A stretch of 51,351 nt of DNA from Sporosarcina sp. NCCP-2222 (GTDB lineage Bacteria; Bacillota; Bacilli; Bacillales_A; Planococcaceae): contig NZ_BQYK01000003.1 in the NCBI RefSeq assembly GCF_023168145.1, positions 1-51,351 on the forward strand, given 5' to 3'. The translations under genes and the position numbers were made by a program. Below the pieces are notes generated by a model, which had not been told where the DNA came from, ran no database searches, and saw only the letters and a program-made list of their open reading frames with translations. The first letter of the stretch is position 1. The number at the start of each line of letters is the position of its first letter. Shown here piece after piece: positions 7,787-16,355 of the stretch.

Positions 7787-8845
7787 CTACTTCTTCGTTA
7801 TAAGTTTAGTTATATGCTCAATCGCCCGATCAAGCCGTTCCTCATAATTCCCACTAACCGTCACGTACTTAATTCCTCGGGCATCAAACATTTGCTTCAG
7901 CACCTCATTCGTCTTTCTTCTTACTTCAGGATCGCAGAATGTCCGGTATCCATCTGCTACCCACTTCACGTCAGGCTCCAGGAATAAATACAAATCATAA
8001 TCCTGCGACTGGATGACCCCTTCGATGAACTCCAGTTCCTCTCCCAAGTACATCTTCGCGTAGTATTGGGAAACAACTGCCTCGCTATCGATAAACAATA
8101 GTTTATTTGCCTTCTTGATTTTCTGGTATTCCATATGTTTATGGCCAAAGACGATTTCCTTGTAATGTTCTTCCGTGAGCAATGAACTGCCGTCACCAAT
8201 CTCCTCACTCACTGTACGGCCATATTCCTCTACATATTCAGTGCCGAACAGCTGCGCCAAATTCCGTGTTAATGTGGATTTCCCGCATGATTCTACTCCG
8301 ACTATGGCAACCTTCTTCGTATAATAGGGCTTCGCCGCCTCCGGAATCATATCCCAGTTAGCAAAGACTCCCTCATTCCGGATCTTTGTTGCGCTTATCG
8401 GAAAAATCTCCCGCGCCTCATCAATGACCACATGATGAATATCCTCCCCATAGATTTGCCTGAACCAGTAATCATACTCGCTTTCCGAACTGAAAATATG
8501 GGTGATCTTCTCAGGAATCATTTCAATCATTCGCCGTCCACCCTCAAGCCACATGTATTCCATGTCCTCTGTATAAGGATCTTCTACTGCCAAAACGGTT
8601 ACATTCGGCATATTTTTCACAGATGTCATAATCCATTGCTGCCGCCTGCGAAAATCAATATAGTCGAGTCCCGCATCCTCGCATAATTTTCTGTCCCTTT
8701 CTTCGTGATAACTGACGAGCACATAAAGGTGATCTACTTGTGCAGCTGCTTTTGTGATGGCATATAAATGTCCTTTATGAAATGGAATGAATTTCCCACC
8801 ATAATGTCCTATTTTTCGATCTTCTGTTTTATTTACATTTGTCAT
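7787..8845 (-). CDS. nadR: Bifunctional NMN adenylyltransferase / nicotinamide riboside kinase (NadR type)
   Basis: The 352-aa protein has an N-terminal nucleotidyltransferase domain with GGKFIPFHKGH (16-26) and ISATKIR (150-156). A kinase domain follows, with the P-loop GVESCGKST (183-191) and FLEPDVKW further on. This is the NadR arrangement that phosphorylates nicotinamide riboside to NMN and adenylates NMN to NAD. The N-terminal HTH repressor domain of enterobacterial NadR is missing, so it is an enzyme only. It follows pnuC by 24 bp, pairing uptake of nicotinamide riboside with its trapping and conversion in the cytoplasm. Confidence 0.9.
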   Translation of the reverse strand: MTNVNKTEDRKIGHYGGKFIPFHKGHLYAITKAAAQVDHLYVLVSYHEERDRKLCEDAGLDYIDFRRRQQWIMTSVKNMPNVTVLAVEDPYTEDMEYMWLEGGRRMIEMIPEKITHIFSSESEYDYWFRQIYGEDIHHVVIDEAREIFPISATKIRNEGVFANWDMIPEAAKPYYTKKVAIVGVESCGKSTLTRNLAQLFGTEYVEEYGRTVSEEIGDGSSLLTEEHYKEIVFGHKHMEYQKIKKANKLLFIDSEAVVSQYYAKMYLGEELEFIEGVIQSQDYDLYLFLEPDVKWVADGYRTFCDPEVRRKTNEVLKQMFDARGIKYVTVSGNYEERLDRAIEHITKLITKK

Positions 8846-8869
8846 CGTCTTCTTCTCCCTTTGCCATAA

Positions 8870-9589
8870 TTATTTGTCTACCACAACTTGCATCTTCGCT
8901 AATTTCAGCCAGTTCATATAGCCATAGACGGAGTTGACTAGAAATGCCGTCCACATAATGACCATGTTCCAATCGTTGCCTCCCGTCTGGACCATCGTGA
9001 TCACCCACAACGAGATGGTGAGGAGATTCACTAAAATCCAGATCACCCATTGTTCCGCATATCGCTGAACCATTAGTATTTGAGCGATGACTGAAAGGAC
9101 GACTGCCATGCTGTCAATCCGGACTTGCTGTGCCACGAGCAACGTTAACACTTCAGCGTAGACAAATGCTCCGATTGCGAAAGCTCCGATAACAATCATC
9201 CAACCTTTTAGGTTCAATCTCTTCACATATACGTTCTCACCTTGCTCGGACTCTTCTTTTTTCTTATAATGCTTCATCCAAAGCCAGATCCCGATAAATT
9301 GCATCGGAAAGTAAAACAGCCAATTTAACATCGATTCACCGTATAATCCATATCCATAAGCGATATAGCCGTATGTTACCGTCTGGATGATTCCAAAAAC
9401 ATAGTTTGATACCTTCCCTTTTGCCACTAGTACGACGCACAACATACCAGCTATCGAACTGATCAATCCAAGTAATGTATCCTCAAAAGCAAAATATAAA
9501 TAGATTGTAATGCCTGTAAAAATGACTATCCATGCTTTTTCGAAGATAGACCATTCCGCCAAATACCCCTTCATTCTCTCTGCCATCAT
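8870..9589 (-). CDS. pnuC: Nicotinamide riboside transporter PnuC
   Basis: The 239-aa protein has about seven hydrophobic segments and the PnuC-family stretch NWLFYFPMQFIGIWLWMKHY, which includes the aromatic residues lining the substrate channel in structurally known members. PnuC moves nicotinamide riboside by facilitated diffusion; the downstream NadR kinase traps it. The start is ATG 9589 or the adjacent ATG 9586 behind GGAGAGGGAG. It is the first gene of a two-gene operon with a near-consensus promoter and an operator-like palindrome. Confidence 0.93.
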   Translation of the reverse strand: MMAERMKGYLAEWSIFEKAWIVIFTGITIYLYFAFEDTLLGLISSIAGMLCVVLVAKGKVSNYVFGIIQTVTYGYIAYGYGLYGESMLNWLFYFPMQFIGIWLWMKHYKKKEESEQGENVYVKRLNLKGWMIVIGAFAIGAFVYAEVLTLLVAQQVRIDSMAVVLSVIAQILMVQRYAEQWVIWILVNLLTISLWVITMVQTGGNDWNMVIMWTAFLVNSVYGYMNWLKLAKMQVVVDK

Positions 9590-9627
9590 TCTCCCTCTCC
9601 TTTACTTAGTTTTATTTTGTTACTATC

Positions 9628-9661
9628 TATACTTAGTATATTATTGTATCTATGTATTGTC
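9628..9661 (-). promoter_or_regulatory. Sigma-A promoter and palindromic operator candidate of pnuC-nadR
   Basis: On the minus strand TTGACA, a 17-bp spacer and TATACT form a near-perfect promoter ending about 45 bp from the pnuC start. A perfect 13-bp palindrome, TATACTTAGTATA (9628-9640), covers the minus-10 and the likely start site, a classic place for a repressor. The Nudix/winged-helix regulator or NiaR are the obvious candidates, but no binding site consensus was checked. Confidence 0.7.
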
Positions 9662-9678
9662 AACTGGTTTTTAAAAAT

Positions 9679-9721
9679 AAAAAAACTCTCATCGTTGCAG
9701 CTGGAAACTGCTTGATGAGAG
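9679..9721 (-). terminator. Terminator of the amine oxidase gene
   Basis: CTCTCATC (minus strand) pairs with GATGAGAG around an inner GCAG/CTGC stem and is followed by seven T residues. Confidence 0.85.
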
Positions 9722-9735
9722 CTTGGTCAAATGGA

Positions 9736-10845
9736 TTACTTCAGTTGATCAGTTAAATTCATTATTGTAGCGACTGCCTTCTCAGCTGCCTGCAATGCCC
9801 CTTCTAAATGTCCACCAAACTGTTGATCCGTTTCGGTTCCTGCAAAAATAAGGTTCTTTCCCCAAATCCCTGTATCGGGCGGATACCCATATTGAGGGAA
9901 ATCATGGAGACGATCCAAGTCTTCCTCAACCGCTGTGTTGGCGTCTGTTGACCAATCTTTATAGAGCATGGCTTTCATATTGTGAGCTTCTGGTCCAAAA
10001 AGTCTTTCTAGCTGACTGGTTACCACTTTGAGAAGTTCCTCCTGACCGAGCTCTCGGCGTTGTTTTGACGGCCAGCCAAAGAAGCCAAATAATGCACCTG
10101 AACCTGTTTCAGGAGACGCATCATGTATTTCCTGTAATGGACCAACCCAGCTGGTAGCATTTCCAGAGAGGCCGACTTCTCTCCAAAAAGGACGTTCATA
10201 CACGGCAACTACTTTCGCATGGCTAGCCATCCATGTCGGTTTGCTTGCAAGGTCTGAAAGCAGGTTCGGTGGAAGAGGTGGTAAAAATTCAATATGACGA
10301 GCAACCATTCGAGGTGGCAACGCCAGGATGGTAGCACTCGCCATAAATTCTTTACTTGTTCCATTACTAAGGACAGTCTGAATTGAGAATTCGCTCGCTG
10401 ATTCTTGCCGGATTGCCGACACTGTTGTACTAAGCTCAATAATTTCCGGAGGGATTGTGTCCGATATGGCTTCAATGAGAGTCTGCACGCCACCTCGAAT
10501 ACGGATTGACCTTGCATTCGTGTTTTCTGGTAATGTATAGCGTTTTGGGACTTCATTCAGAGACTGTTCAACCAATAAAGCACCTTTCGTATATTGATCG
10601 AACGTTGCAACATTCAATTCCTTCACGAGGCTACTGATCTTCTGCTCGTATTGCGGCCAAAACCAAGTGGGGCCGAGATCGAATCTGCCAAGGTCTGGTC
10701 TGTCCGCATCTGAAATACTTAGCACCCTGCCGCCGATCCGGTCTCTCGCTTCCAGCAGCCTGCATGCAATGCCTTGTTTGGTCAGCAACGCGGCCGTCCA
10801 AAGTCCGCTTACACCTGCTCCAATTATAATAATCGGATGTTTCAT
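9736..10845 (-). CDS. Flavin-dependent amine oxidase
   Basis: The 369-aa protein opens with the FAD-binding Rossmann motif GAGVSGLWTAALLTKQG (9-25) and the following E-A-R-D-R-I-G-G-R-V segment. Near the C-terminus it has IFAGTETDQQFGGHLEGALQAAE, the second FAD contact typical of flavin monoamine oxidases. Such enzymes oxidise primary or polyamines to aldehydes with release of peroxide and ammonia. There is no signal peptide, so it is cytoplasmic. It lies 77 bp downstream of an MFS transporter gene on the same strand and may share its transcript, which would suit uptake or export of an amine. The substrate is unknown. AGAGGAAGG precedes the ATG. Confidence 0.87.
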   Translation of the reverse strand: MKHPIIIIGAGVSGLWTAALLTKQGIACRLLEARDRIGGRVLSISDADRPDLGRFDLGPTWFWPQYEQKISSLVKELNVATFDQYTKGALLVEQSLNEVPKRYTLPENTNARSIRIRGGVQTLIEAISDTIPPEIIELSTTVSAIRQESASEFSIQTVLSNGTSKEFMASATILALPPRMVARHIEFLPPLPPNLLSDLASKPTWMASHAKVVAVYERPFWREVGLSGNATSWVGPLQEIHDASPETGSGALFGFFGWPSKQRRELGQEELLKVVTSQLERLFGPEAHNMKAMLYKDWSTDANTAVEEDLDRLHDFPQYGYPPDTGIWGKNLIFAGTETDQQFGGHLEGALQAAEKAVATIMNLTDQLK

Positions 10846-10922
10846 ATACCTTCCTCTTTCTAACTTTAGATGACCGAACTTGAATACCTATACCATCTCT
10901 GTAGCTTAACCAACTCTGCGGA

Positions 10923-12251
10923 TTAAATGGTTTTTTTGGACGTGTCCAATTGACTGGATGTCTTTTTTCTATCGATGCTTGCCCTAATTACAATAGGAAT
11001 TAGCAATAAAGCTAATAACCCGCCAAAAATTGAAAGTGCAGCATAGCTTGATTGGGCTACAATGACTCCAGACAATCCTCCACCAAGCGCACCAGATAAT
11101 GCAATTCCTACATCTACTGAGCCCTGCGTCTTTGCCCGATTGGACGGTGAAGTAGCATCCACAATCATGGCTGTACCACTTATTAAACCGAAATTCCATC
11201 CAAGACCCAGCAAAATGAGTGAGATTACAAGCATTGCCATTGATTCGCCTGAGCCGCTTGCAGCTAAAATACCTGTAACAAGTAACGTTACAGCAGATCC
11301 GATGGCCATTTTTACGCGCCCAATTTTATCAACAAGATAGCCGGTGACTAATGAAGGTAAAAACATGGCTCCTATATGAAATCCAATCACGAGTCCGACT
11401 GCTTGCAAACTATGTCCATGATGCCCCATATGGATGGGAGTCATCGTCATAATCGCTGTCATAACAAATTGAGTCAATATCATAACGGCGGCTCCGGCAA
11501 AAACACCCCTTTTGTTTAGCGTTAAACGAGTGGATTGTCTCTCTTTGTTGGATTGGCTGGCAGCTTTTTGCTCATTGATCGCTTTCGCAATTAGCAAAGG
11601 ATCCGGCCGAAGGAAAGCCAATAATATCAAGCCAGCAAGTATGTAAGCCGCAGCAGCCAGCAAAAAGGGGCCAGCTAGAGAAGGTATGCCGATCGATTCA
11701 GCTACCCCACCCATGACTCCCACCAGATTAGGTCCAGCAACTGCACCCAATGTGGTCGACACCATGGCCACGCTAATCGCCTTGGCCCTTTGTTTGTTAG
11801 TCGCCAAGTCTGCCCCGGCATAGCGTGCCTGTAAATTTGTCGCTGAACCAGCTCCATAAATTAAGAGGGAGACAAATAATAAGTAGATATTATTCGTTAA
11901 TGCCGAGAGAACGACTCCAATTGCACCGGCGCCTCCAATCAAAAAGCCGGCTGCCAGTCCTGACCGGCGTCCATAATGCTGTGAAAGTCGCCCGACAAGC
12001 AGTGCTGCGCCTGCAGATCCTAATGTAAATAATGCGGTCGGAAGGCCCGTCACACTATCTGTACCTAGCATGTTCTGGGCTATAAGTGCTCCTACTGTGA
12101 TGCCGGCAGCAAGGCCAGCACCTCCAAAGATTTGGGAAAGAACTACAACTATTAAAGTACGCTTATATAACTGCTGTTGTTTTTCTAACGAACTTACGTA
12201 GCTTTGTACCAATGCAGAATGTGTATCCGCTCTTTTTGTACGATTTTTCAC
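10923..12251 (-). CDS. MFS transporter
   Basis: The 442-aa protein has about twelve hydrophobic segments split by a central polar loop near residues 225-250. An MFS motif A (VGRLSQHYGRRSG) lies between helices 2 and 3. A polar N-terminus of about 30 residues precedes the first helix. It starts at GTG 12251 with AGGGGAG 9 nt upstream. The glycine- and alanine-rich helices and motif set resemble proton-driven drug or metabolite exporters. The substrate is not readable. The amine oxidase gene follows in the same direction. Confidence 0.87.
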   Translation of the reverse strand: MKNRTKRADTHSALVQSYVSSLEKQQQLYKRTLIVVVLSQIFGGAGLAAGITVGALIAQNMLGTDSVTGLPTALFTLGSAGAALLVGRLSQHYGRRSGLAAGFLIGGAGAIGVVLSALTNNIYLLFVSLLIYGAGSATNLQARYAGADLATNKQRAKAISVAMVSTTLGAVAGPNLVGVMGGVAESIGIPSLAGPFLLAAAAYILAGLILLAFLRPDPLLIAKAINEQKAASQSNKERQSTRLTLNKRGVFAGAAVMILTQFVMTAIMTMTPIHMGHHGHSLQAVGLVIGFHIGAMFLPSLVTGYLVDKIGRVKMAIGSAVTLLVTGILAASGSGESMAMLVISLILLGLGWNFGLISGTAMIVDATSPSNRAKTQGSVDVGIALSGALGGGLSGVIVAQSSYAALSIFGGLLALLLIPIVIRASIDRKKTSSQLDTSKKTI

Positions 12252-12475
12252 TATATGCCACTCCCCTTTCTTACCTAAATAAATTTTTGTTTACGTTACA
12301 ACTTGAAGAAACTCTTATCAACAATAAATATGCCGGTCAATCTATTCATAAGAAAACACTTTCGAGGGCTCTGTACTTTACTATGTCATGCTTCTCTTAG
12401 ATTGACAATATTACATCGCGTTTTAACTAGTAGCAAAGGGGTAAATTCCTTTTACAAAGAGGAGGTGGCCCTGTA

Positions 12476-12922
12476 ATGCCGTTTGATTATAATCTTGACT
12501 ACGACAATCTCGATTTACGAAAGCATCCTGAGTTGTACCGGGTAGGAAAAGGCGAACAAGGGGTTTTATTAGTAGAACCATATAAAAGTGAAATATTGCC
12601 CTATTGGCGCTTTAAAACACCTGCAATTGCCAAAGAATCGGCTGAGAAGATTATGGATCTGTTTGAAGTATACCGTCAAGATGACGATTTTGTCGGTATG
12701 GATATGGCGCGGAAATTCATTCAAATGGGCTATACACGGGCACGGCGGTATACAAATTATAAAGGGGGGCGCAAATATAATGAGGATGGTTCAATAAAAG
12801 AGCGACAGATCGATCCGGAAAAAGCAAAATCGGCTGAAATATTCAAAGTCTACTGGGATAAAATCCGGGAAGACGAAGACTATTTAAAGAGAAAGAAAGC
12901 CCATCAACAGGAGTATGGATAA
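12476..12922 (+). CDS. DUF4385 domain protein
   Basis: The 148-aa soluble protein is a full-length match to what I know of the DUF4385 family: the opening FDYNLDYDNLDLRKHPELYR, the internal GVLLVEPYKSE and the basic GYTRARRYTNYKGGRKY stretch. The family's function is unknown; its charge pattern would permit nucleic-acid contact. A strong GAGGAGGTGG site lies ahead of the ATG. It is divergent from the MFS gene and followed 85 bp later by niaR on the same strand. Confidence 0.82.
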   Translation: MPFDYNLDYDNLDLRKHPELYRVGKGEQGVLLVEPYKSEILPYWRFKTPAIAKESAEKIMDLFEVYRQDDDFVGMDMARKFIQMGYTRARRYTNYKGGRKYNEDGSIKERQIDPEKAKSAEIFKVYWDKIREDEDYLKRKKAHQQEYG

Positions 12923-12958
12923 AGCATGCCAAAACATCCATATAAGGAGGTTCCCAGT

Positions 12959-12970
12959 GATGAATTCATC
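12959..12970. promoter_or_regulatory. Perfect 12-bp palindrome upstream of niaR
   Basis: GATGAATTCATC lies 38 bp before the niaR start. Position and symmetry would suit an autoregulatory site, but no family consensus was matched, and a palindrome of this length may be chance. Confidence 0.3.
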
Positions 12971-13007
12971 CCTTTTGTGCTACACTATGGGGCAAGGAGG
13001 GAAATCA

Positions 13008-13547
13008 ATGAATCAAAATGATAAAATGACCGGGGATGAAAGGCGGCAATTTCTACTTGAGACTCTGCAAAACTCTAAAAAGCCATTGACGGGCAAAGAG
13101 CTCGGCGAATTGACAAATGTCAGCCGCCAAGTCATCGTAGGCGACATGACATTGCTGAAAGCAAAAAACGAGCCTATTGTAGCAACGAGCCAAGGATACA
13201 TATACATGCAGGAATCGCCTGAAGGACAAAGAATCGAGCAAGTGCTCGTATGCCGACATACACCTGAACAAACAGAAGAAGAATTATACATCCTTGTTGA
13301 CCACGGCATTACAGTGAAAGATGTAAAAGTGGAACACCCTGTCTACGGTGACTTGAGTGCATCCATCATGGTAAGCAACCGGCGGGACGTAAAGGAATTT
13401 CTTCTGCGGATTGAAGAATCAAATGCCTCTTACTTATCCAATCTTTCGGAGGACGGCATCCATCTGCATACTGTCATAGCAGACCGAAAAGAACAAATTA
13501 CGGATGCTTTGGCGGAGTTGAAAAAAGCGGGAATCCTGGTGGAATGA
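13008..13547 (+). CDS. niaR: Niacin-responsive transcriptional repressor NiaR
   Basis: The 179-aa protein has an N-terminal winged helix (about 8-68, HTH_11 type) and a C-terminal 3H domain with conserved histidines (H84, H110, H152, H154), the metal and niacin sensing part. This is the domain order of Bacillus NiaR (YrxA), which represses NAD synthesis and niacin uptake genes when niacin is present. I start it at ATG 13008, with AGGAGG 7 nt upstream; a frame extending to 12915 has no ribosome site and would overlap the DUF4385 gene. Another NAD regulator, the Nudix protein, lies 7 kb away. Confidence 0.93.
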   Translation: MNQNDKMTGDERRQFLLETLQNSKKPLTGKELGELTNVSRQVIVGDMTLLKAKNEPIVATSQGYIYMQESPEGQRIEQVLVCRHTPEQTEEELYILVDHGITVKDVKVEHPVYGDLSASIMVSNRRDVKEFLLRIEESNASYLSNLSEDGIHLHTVIADRKEQITDALAELKKAGILVE

Positions 13548-13564
13548 AGGATTCCCGCTTTTTT
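13525..13564 (+). terminator. Terminator of niaR
   Basis: AAGCGGGAATCCT pairs perfectly with AGGATTCCCGCTT, followed by TTTTTT. The left arm is inside the last codons of niaR. Confidence 0.92.
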
Positions 13565-13614
13565 ACGTTGAATATATCTACAAAGACTTTTCATTACAAA
13601 GGAGGAGAAATGGG

Positions 13615-13956
13615 TTGTTCCGCCTAAAAAACCTCGTACTATTAATTTTCCTAGTAAGCGTTTTAACCGGTTGCCAATTGGCAGAAGTTAAAAATGAGGT
13701 TCCAATTGAAATGGTGGCCTTTGGTAGCCTAACAGATGAAGAACAAAAGCTGTTCCCTGCCAGCCCGAAGGATTCGACCATCCGAAAAGTTTCGGTAACA
13801 GAAGAAATTGAGCCATTTCTTGAAAAAGACTATGAGCAGGATGAAGTTTATATGGTAACATTTCACAATACAGAAACGGATTTAGGTGAACTCTCCGTAT
13901 TTGTTGGCGCAGATAAAAAGACGGTGATTGGAAAAGGATTCATTTCCAAACCATAA
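13615..13956 (+). CDS. Small secreted lipoprotein, unknown function
   Basis: The 113-aa product begins at TTG 13615 with AGGAGG 9 nt upstream; no ATG exists in this frame nearby. Residues 1-20 form a lipoprotein signal ending LTGC, so Cys 20 would be lipidated and the protein held on the outer face of the membrane. The mature part is acidic with no recognised domain. An out-of-frame ATG at 13610 gives only five codons. Confidence 0.75.
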   Translation: MFRLKNLVLLIFLVSVLTGCQLAEVKNEVPIEMVAFGSLTDEEQKLFPASPKDSTIRKVSVTEEIEPFLEKDYEQDEVYMVTFHNTETDLGELSVFVGADKKTVIGKGFISKP

Positions 13957-13963
13957 TACATTA

Positions 13964-14173
13964 CTATTTTAGCTTCTCATTTTGTTCCAGCAAATCGATG
14001 ATTCGATCCAATTTTTGTTCAATCAATTCGGTCTGCACAATTTGCTTTTTTTGATTTCTGGATCGTGTCCTGATGAAGAGTACCAGCGATACAAAAAACA
14101 GAAGAACTAACAATAGTATGAGTACTGTAAAAAAGATATCTCCAAAATGAACAACGGTATTTGTTGAAGTCAC
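13964..14173 (-). CDS. Small single-helix membrane protein (DUF4083-like)
   Basis: The 69-aa protein has one membrane helix (about 12-35), a basic stretch RTRSRNQKKQ and a C-terminal amphipathic helix (EQKLDRIIDLLEQNEK) typical of DUF4083 proteins. It starts at GTG 14173 with AGGAGAGG upstream. It converges on the lipoprotein gene with only 7 bp between the stops. Function unknown. Confidence 0.65.
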   Translation of the reverse strand: MTSTNTVVHFGDIFFTVLILLLVLLFFVSLVLFIRTRSRNQKKQIVQTELIEQKLDRIIDLLEQNEKLK

Positions 14174-14201
14174 TTTATCCTCTCCTTACTGCAAGTCAAA
14201 A

Positions 14202-14834
14202 TTACCGTAGTCCCACTTCTCGATCAAGTTGGGCTAAAAACTCTACCATAAAGGCATGTCTCTCTTCTGCCAGCCGCTTTCCTTCTTCTGTCACCATCAG
14301 ATCTTTCAACAAGAGTAACTTTTCATAGAAGTGTGTGACGGATGAGGTGCTTTTTGTTCTGTACTCCTCTTCCGTCATGGAAAGGCGTGCTGATTCTGCT
14401 TTGTCATACAGCTTGCGCCCCTTCGCTCCACCGTAGGCAAATGTCCGGGCAATGCCGACGGCTCCAATCGCATCAAGGCGGTCAGCATCGCGGACGATGG
14501 CCCCCTCAATTGACTTTAAATCTTTTGACTGGCCTCCGCTGAAGGACACACTTTCAATCGTTTCGACGACTCGGTGTATGCTATCTGGACTTGCGCCGAT
14601 GCTTGTCAAAACATCCTTTGGCGTGCGAGATTCAGCAGTCCGATATTTCGGGTCATCAATATCGTGCAAAAGGACGGCGAGCTGAACAATCATCGTGTCC
14701 GCCTCAGGGATCGTTATACAGATCGCTTCCGCATTTCTCCTCACTCGTTCGATATGATCAAAATCGTGGCTTGCATCAAATTCCTCGTAGATTGATCGTA
14801 CTTGCTGTTCACATTGTAGTAGTAACTGTTCCAT
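14202..14834 (-). CDS. HD-domain phosphohydrolase (YedJ-like)
   Basis: The 210-aa protein has the HD signature: H27 in SHDFDHIERV, H57-D58 in VLLHDIDD and a later Asp in IVRDADRLDAIGAVG. Length and motif spacing match the uncharacterised B. subtilis protein YedJ and E. coli relatives, predicted metal-dependent phosphohydrolases of nucleotides. The substrate is unknown. AAAGGTGAT precedes the ATG. It is cytoplasmic, with no membrane segment. Confidence 0.85.
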   Translation of the reverse strand: MEQLLLQCEQQVRSIYEEFDASHDFDHIERVRRNAEAICITIPEADTMIVQLAVLLHDIDDPKYRTAESRTPKDVLTSIGASPDSIHRVVETIESVSFSGGQSKDLKSIEGAIVRDADRLDAIGAVGIARTFAYGGAKGRKLYDKAESARLSMTEEEYRTKSTSSVTHFYEKLLLLKDLMVTEEGKRLAEERHAFMVEFLAQLDREVGLR

Positions 14835-14870
14835 GGATTATCACCTTTCATTTCTAAGATGCAGGTTTTA

Positions 14871-15266
14871 TTATTCCTTAGCATTATCTTTGAATATGTC
14901 GATAGTTGAGTCAAGATGAATTTCTTTCATTACCTCTAACGAAAGTTCGATTGCTTTTATTCTTCGTTCTAACAGAGTTTTTTGGGGACTGCCCGTTTTT
15001 GACTTCGTATACATGCTTTGAAGTGATGGCATTAAACCATTCAACACTTGCCGGGCTGCCAGTATTTCTTCTCGCGCACAATTATAAGGTTTGGAGCTCC
15101 ACTTGTACTCAAGCAAGGCGAGACCGATTTCGACCGCTTGAAGTCTTTTTGAAACCAACGTAGTGCTGGCTCCTTTTTGCATCATTTGCTTCTTCGAATT
15201 TTCTAGTTTACGAAGTGTAGATTGCATCGATTCTACAGACTGCATCATTTCATGGACGGCTACCAT
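14871..15266 (-). CDS. Unknown helical protein with an internal duplication
   Basis: The 131-aa protein appears wholly helical. Residues about 35-53 (TLVSKRLQAVEIGLALLEY) and 97-115 (TLLERRIKAIELSLEVMKE) are clearly related, so it is a tandem duplication of a helical hairpin. No family is recognised. GAGGAGAG lies ahead of the ATG. It is flanked by the HD-domain gene and the helical-repeat gene on the same strand. Confidence 0.7.
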   Translation of the reverse strand: MVAVHEMMQSVESMQSTLRKLENSKKQMMQKGASTTLVSKRLQAVEIGLALLEYKWSSKPYNCAREEILAARQVLNGLMPSLQSMYTKSKTGSPQKTLLERRIKAIELSLEVMKEIHLDSTIDIFKDNAKE

Positions 15267-15307
15267 CCTCGTGCTCTCCTCTCTTTCAGCTGAATTTTCA
15301 TGACAGA

Positions 15308-16267
15308 CTACGAAAGAGAAACGACGCTGCTTAAATCAGGGGCGTATTGAAATAGATCATCAAATGCTGTACCGTCTGATGAATAGGTATGAAATAAGTC
15401 AATCACCTCTCGACTTGTTCCTCCAGCTTTCCAGATGGATGAGAGGAATAATGCCAAACCGTAGTTTGTAACTGAAGAGTTGTGATCGAAGGCAGTCCGA
15501 AACATTTCAATACTTTCTTCATACTTGCAAATTGTATGGTACGTGCATCCCAAATTGTACAGAAGGACAGTCATAGAGTCTTTCGCCTGCCTGGAGGTAT
15601 TCAAATCCCCCCAACTTCCTAAAGCAAAGTAGCTTTGGTTATCCATTGTACTTGAACTTAGAATCGCTTTCACTTCTTTTTCTAGCAACTCTCTTATCTT
15701 TATTGACACATCATATAGCAGGTCGTCTTCATTTGCCAAAAAAGCTTTCTCTAACAATAGTGTGTAATAACTGAATGTAGCAAAGGTTTGATTCTCCCAG
15801 TCGTGATCCTCTTGTAACAATTGGTCCATATGGCTGAAAGGAATTTCAATGGGAGAGAGCTTTTTCAGTTTTAAAAGAGATCCGATGGCAGCCCGATGAC
15901 TTTCAAACCGAACTTCCCTGTTTTCTGCCGTTCGAGTAGCATGCTGACAGGCATATAAATACCAATTAAACCATTCCTCGAAATAGTCTCCTAAGGAAAG
16001 AGTCAAAGCTTGCGTTGTATCTGAAACGAACCAATGGAGCCGATCAGGAAATAGCTCCTCTTTCCCCCATTTGACGAATTGAATATGATTGTCATAAACC
16101 ATCTGTGGTTTTCTCTGAACAGCATAGGCATCAGAAATATTCCAATACACCCATCCCATTTCATCTTTCGTTAACCTTCTGGAATTCTTAAAATCATAAA
16201 GTAATGCAACTATCTCTTCTAATTTATCATCTTGCAGCAAGCGGTTAAATTGCTTGTATATAACCAA
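15308..16267 (-). CDS. Unknown alpha-solenoid (TPR-like) protein
   Basis: The 319-aa protein starts at TTG 16267 with AAGGGG 6 nt upstream. Its composition is helical with paired aromatic and small residues (for example LLYNLGCTYHTICKYEESIEMFRTAFDHNSS at about 234-264, a convincing TPR-like motif). It may be a peptide-binding or scaffold protein such as a Rap-like solenoid, but it lacks clear Rap features and I assign no function. It is cytoplasmic by sequence. Confidence 0.75.
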   Translation of the reverse strand: MVIYKQFNRLLQDDKLEEIVALLYDFKNSRRLTKDEMGWVYWNISDAYAVQRKPQMVYDNHIQFVKWGKEELFPDRLHWFVSDTTQALTLSLGDYFEEWFNWYLYACQHATRTAENREVRFESHRAAIGSLLKLKKLSPIEIPFSHMDQLLQEDHDWENQTFATFSYYTLLLEKAFLANEDDLLYDVSIKIRELLEKEVKAILSSSTMDNQSYFALGSWGDLNTSRQAKDSMTVLLYNLGCTYHTICKYEESIEMFRTAFDHNSSVTNYGLALFLSSIWKAGGTSREVIDLFHTYSSDGTAFDDLFQYAPDLSSVVSLS

Positions 16268-16355
16268 TCCAACTGATTCCCCTTTTTGAATGAACGTGAC
16301 ATTTAATAAGAAGCTGTATATCCATTAACTTAACAGATCAATATACCTTAGTTAT

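Noticed and set aside
12915..13007. N-terminal extension of niaR
   Set aside because: No ribosome site, overlaps the DUF4385 gene, and the family begins near the AGGAGG-preceded ATG at 13008.
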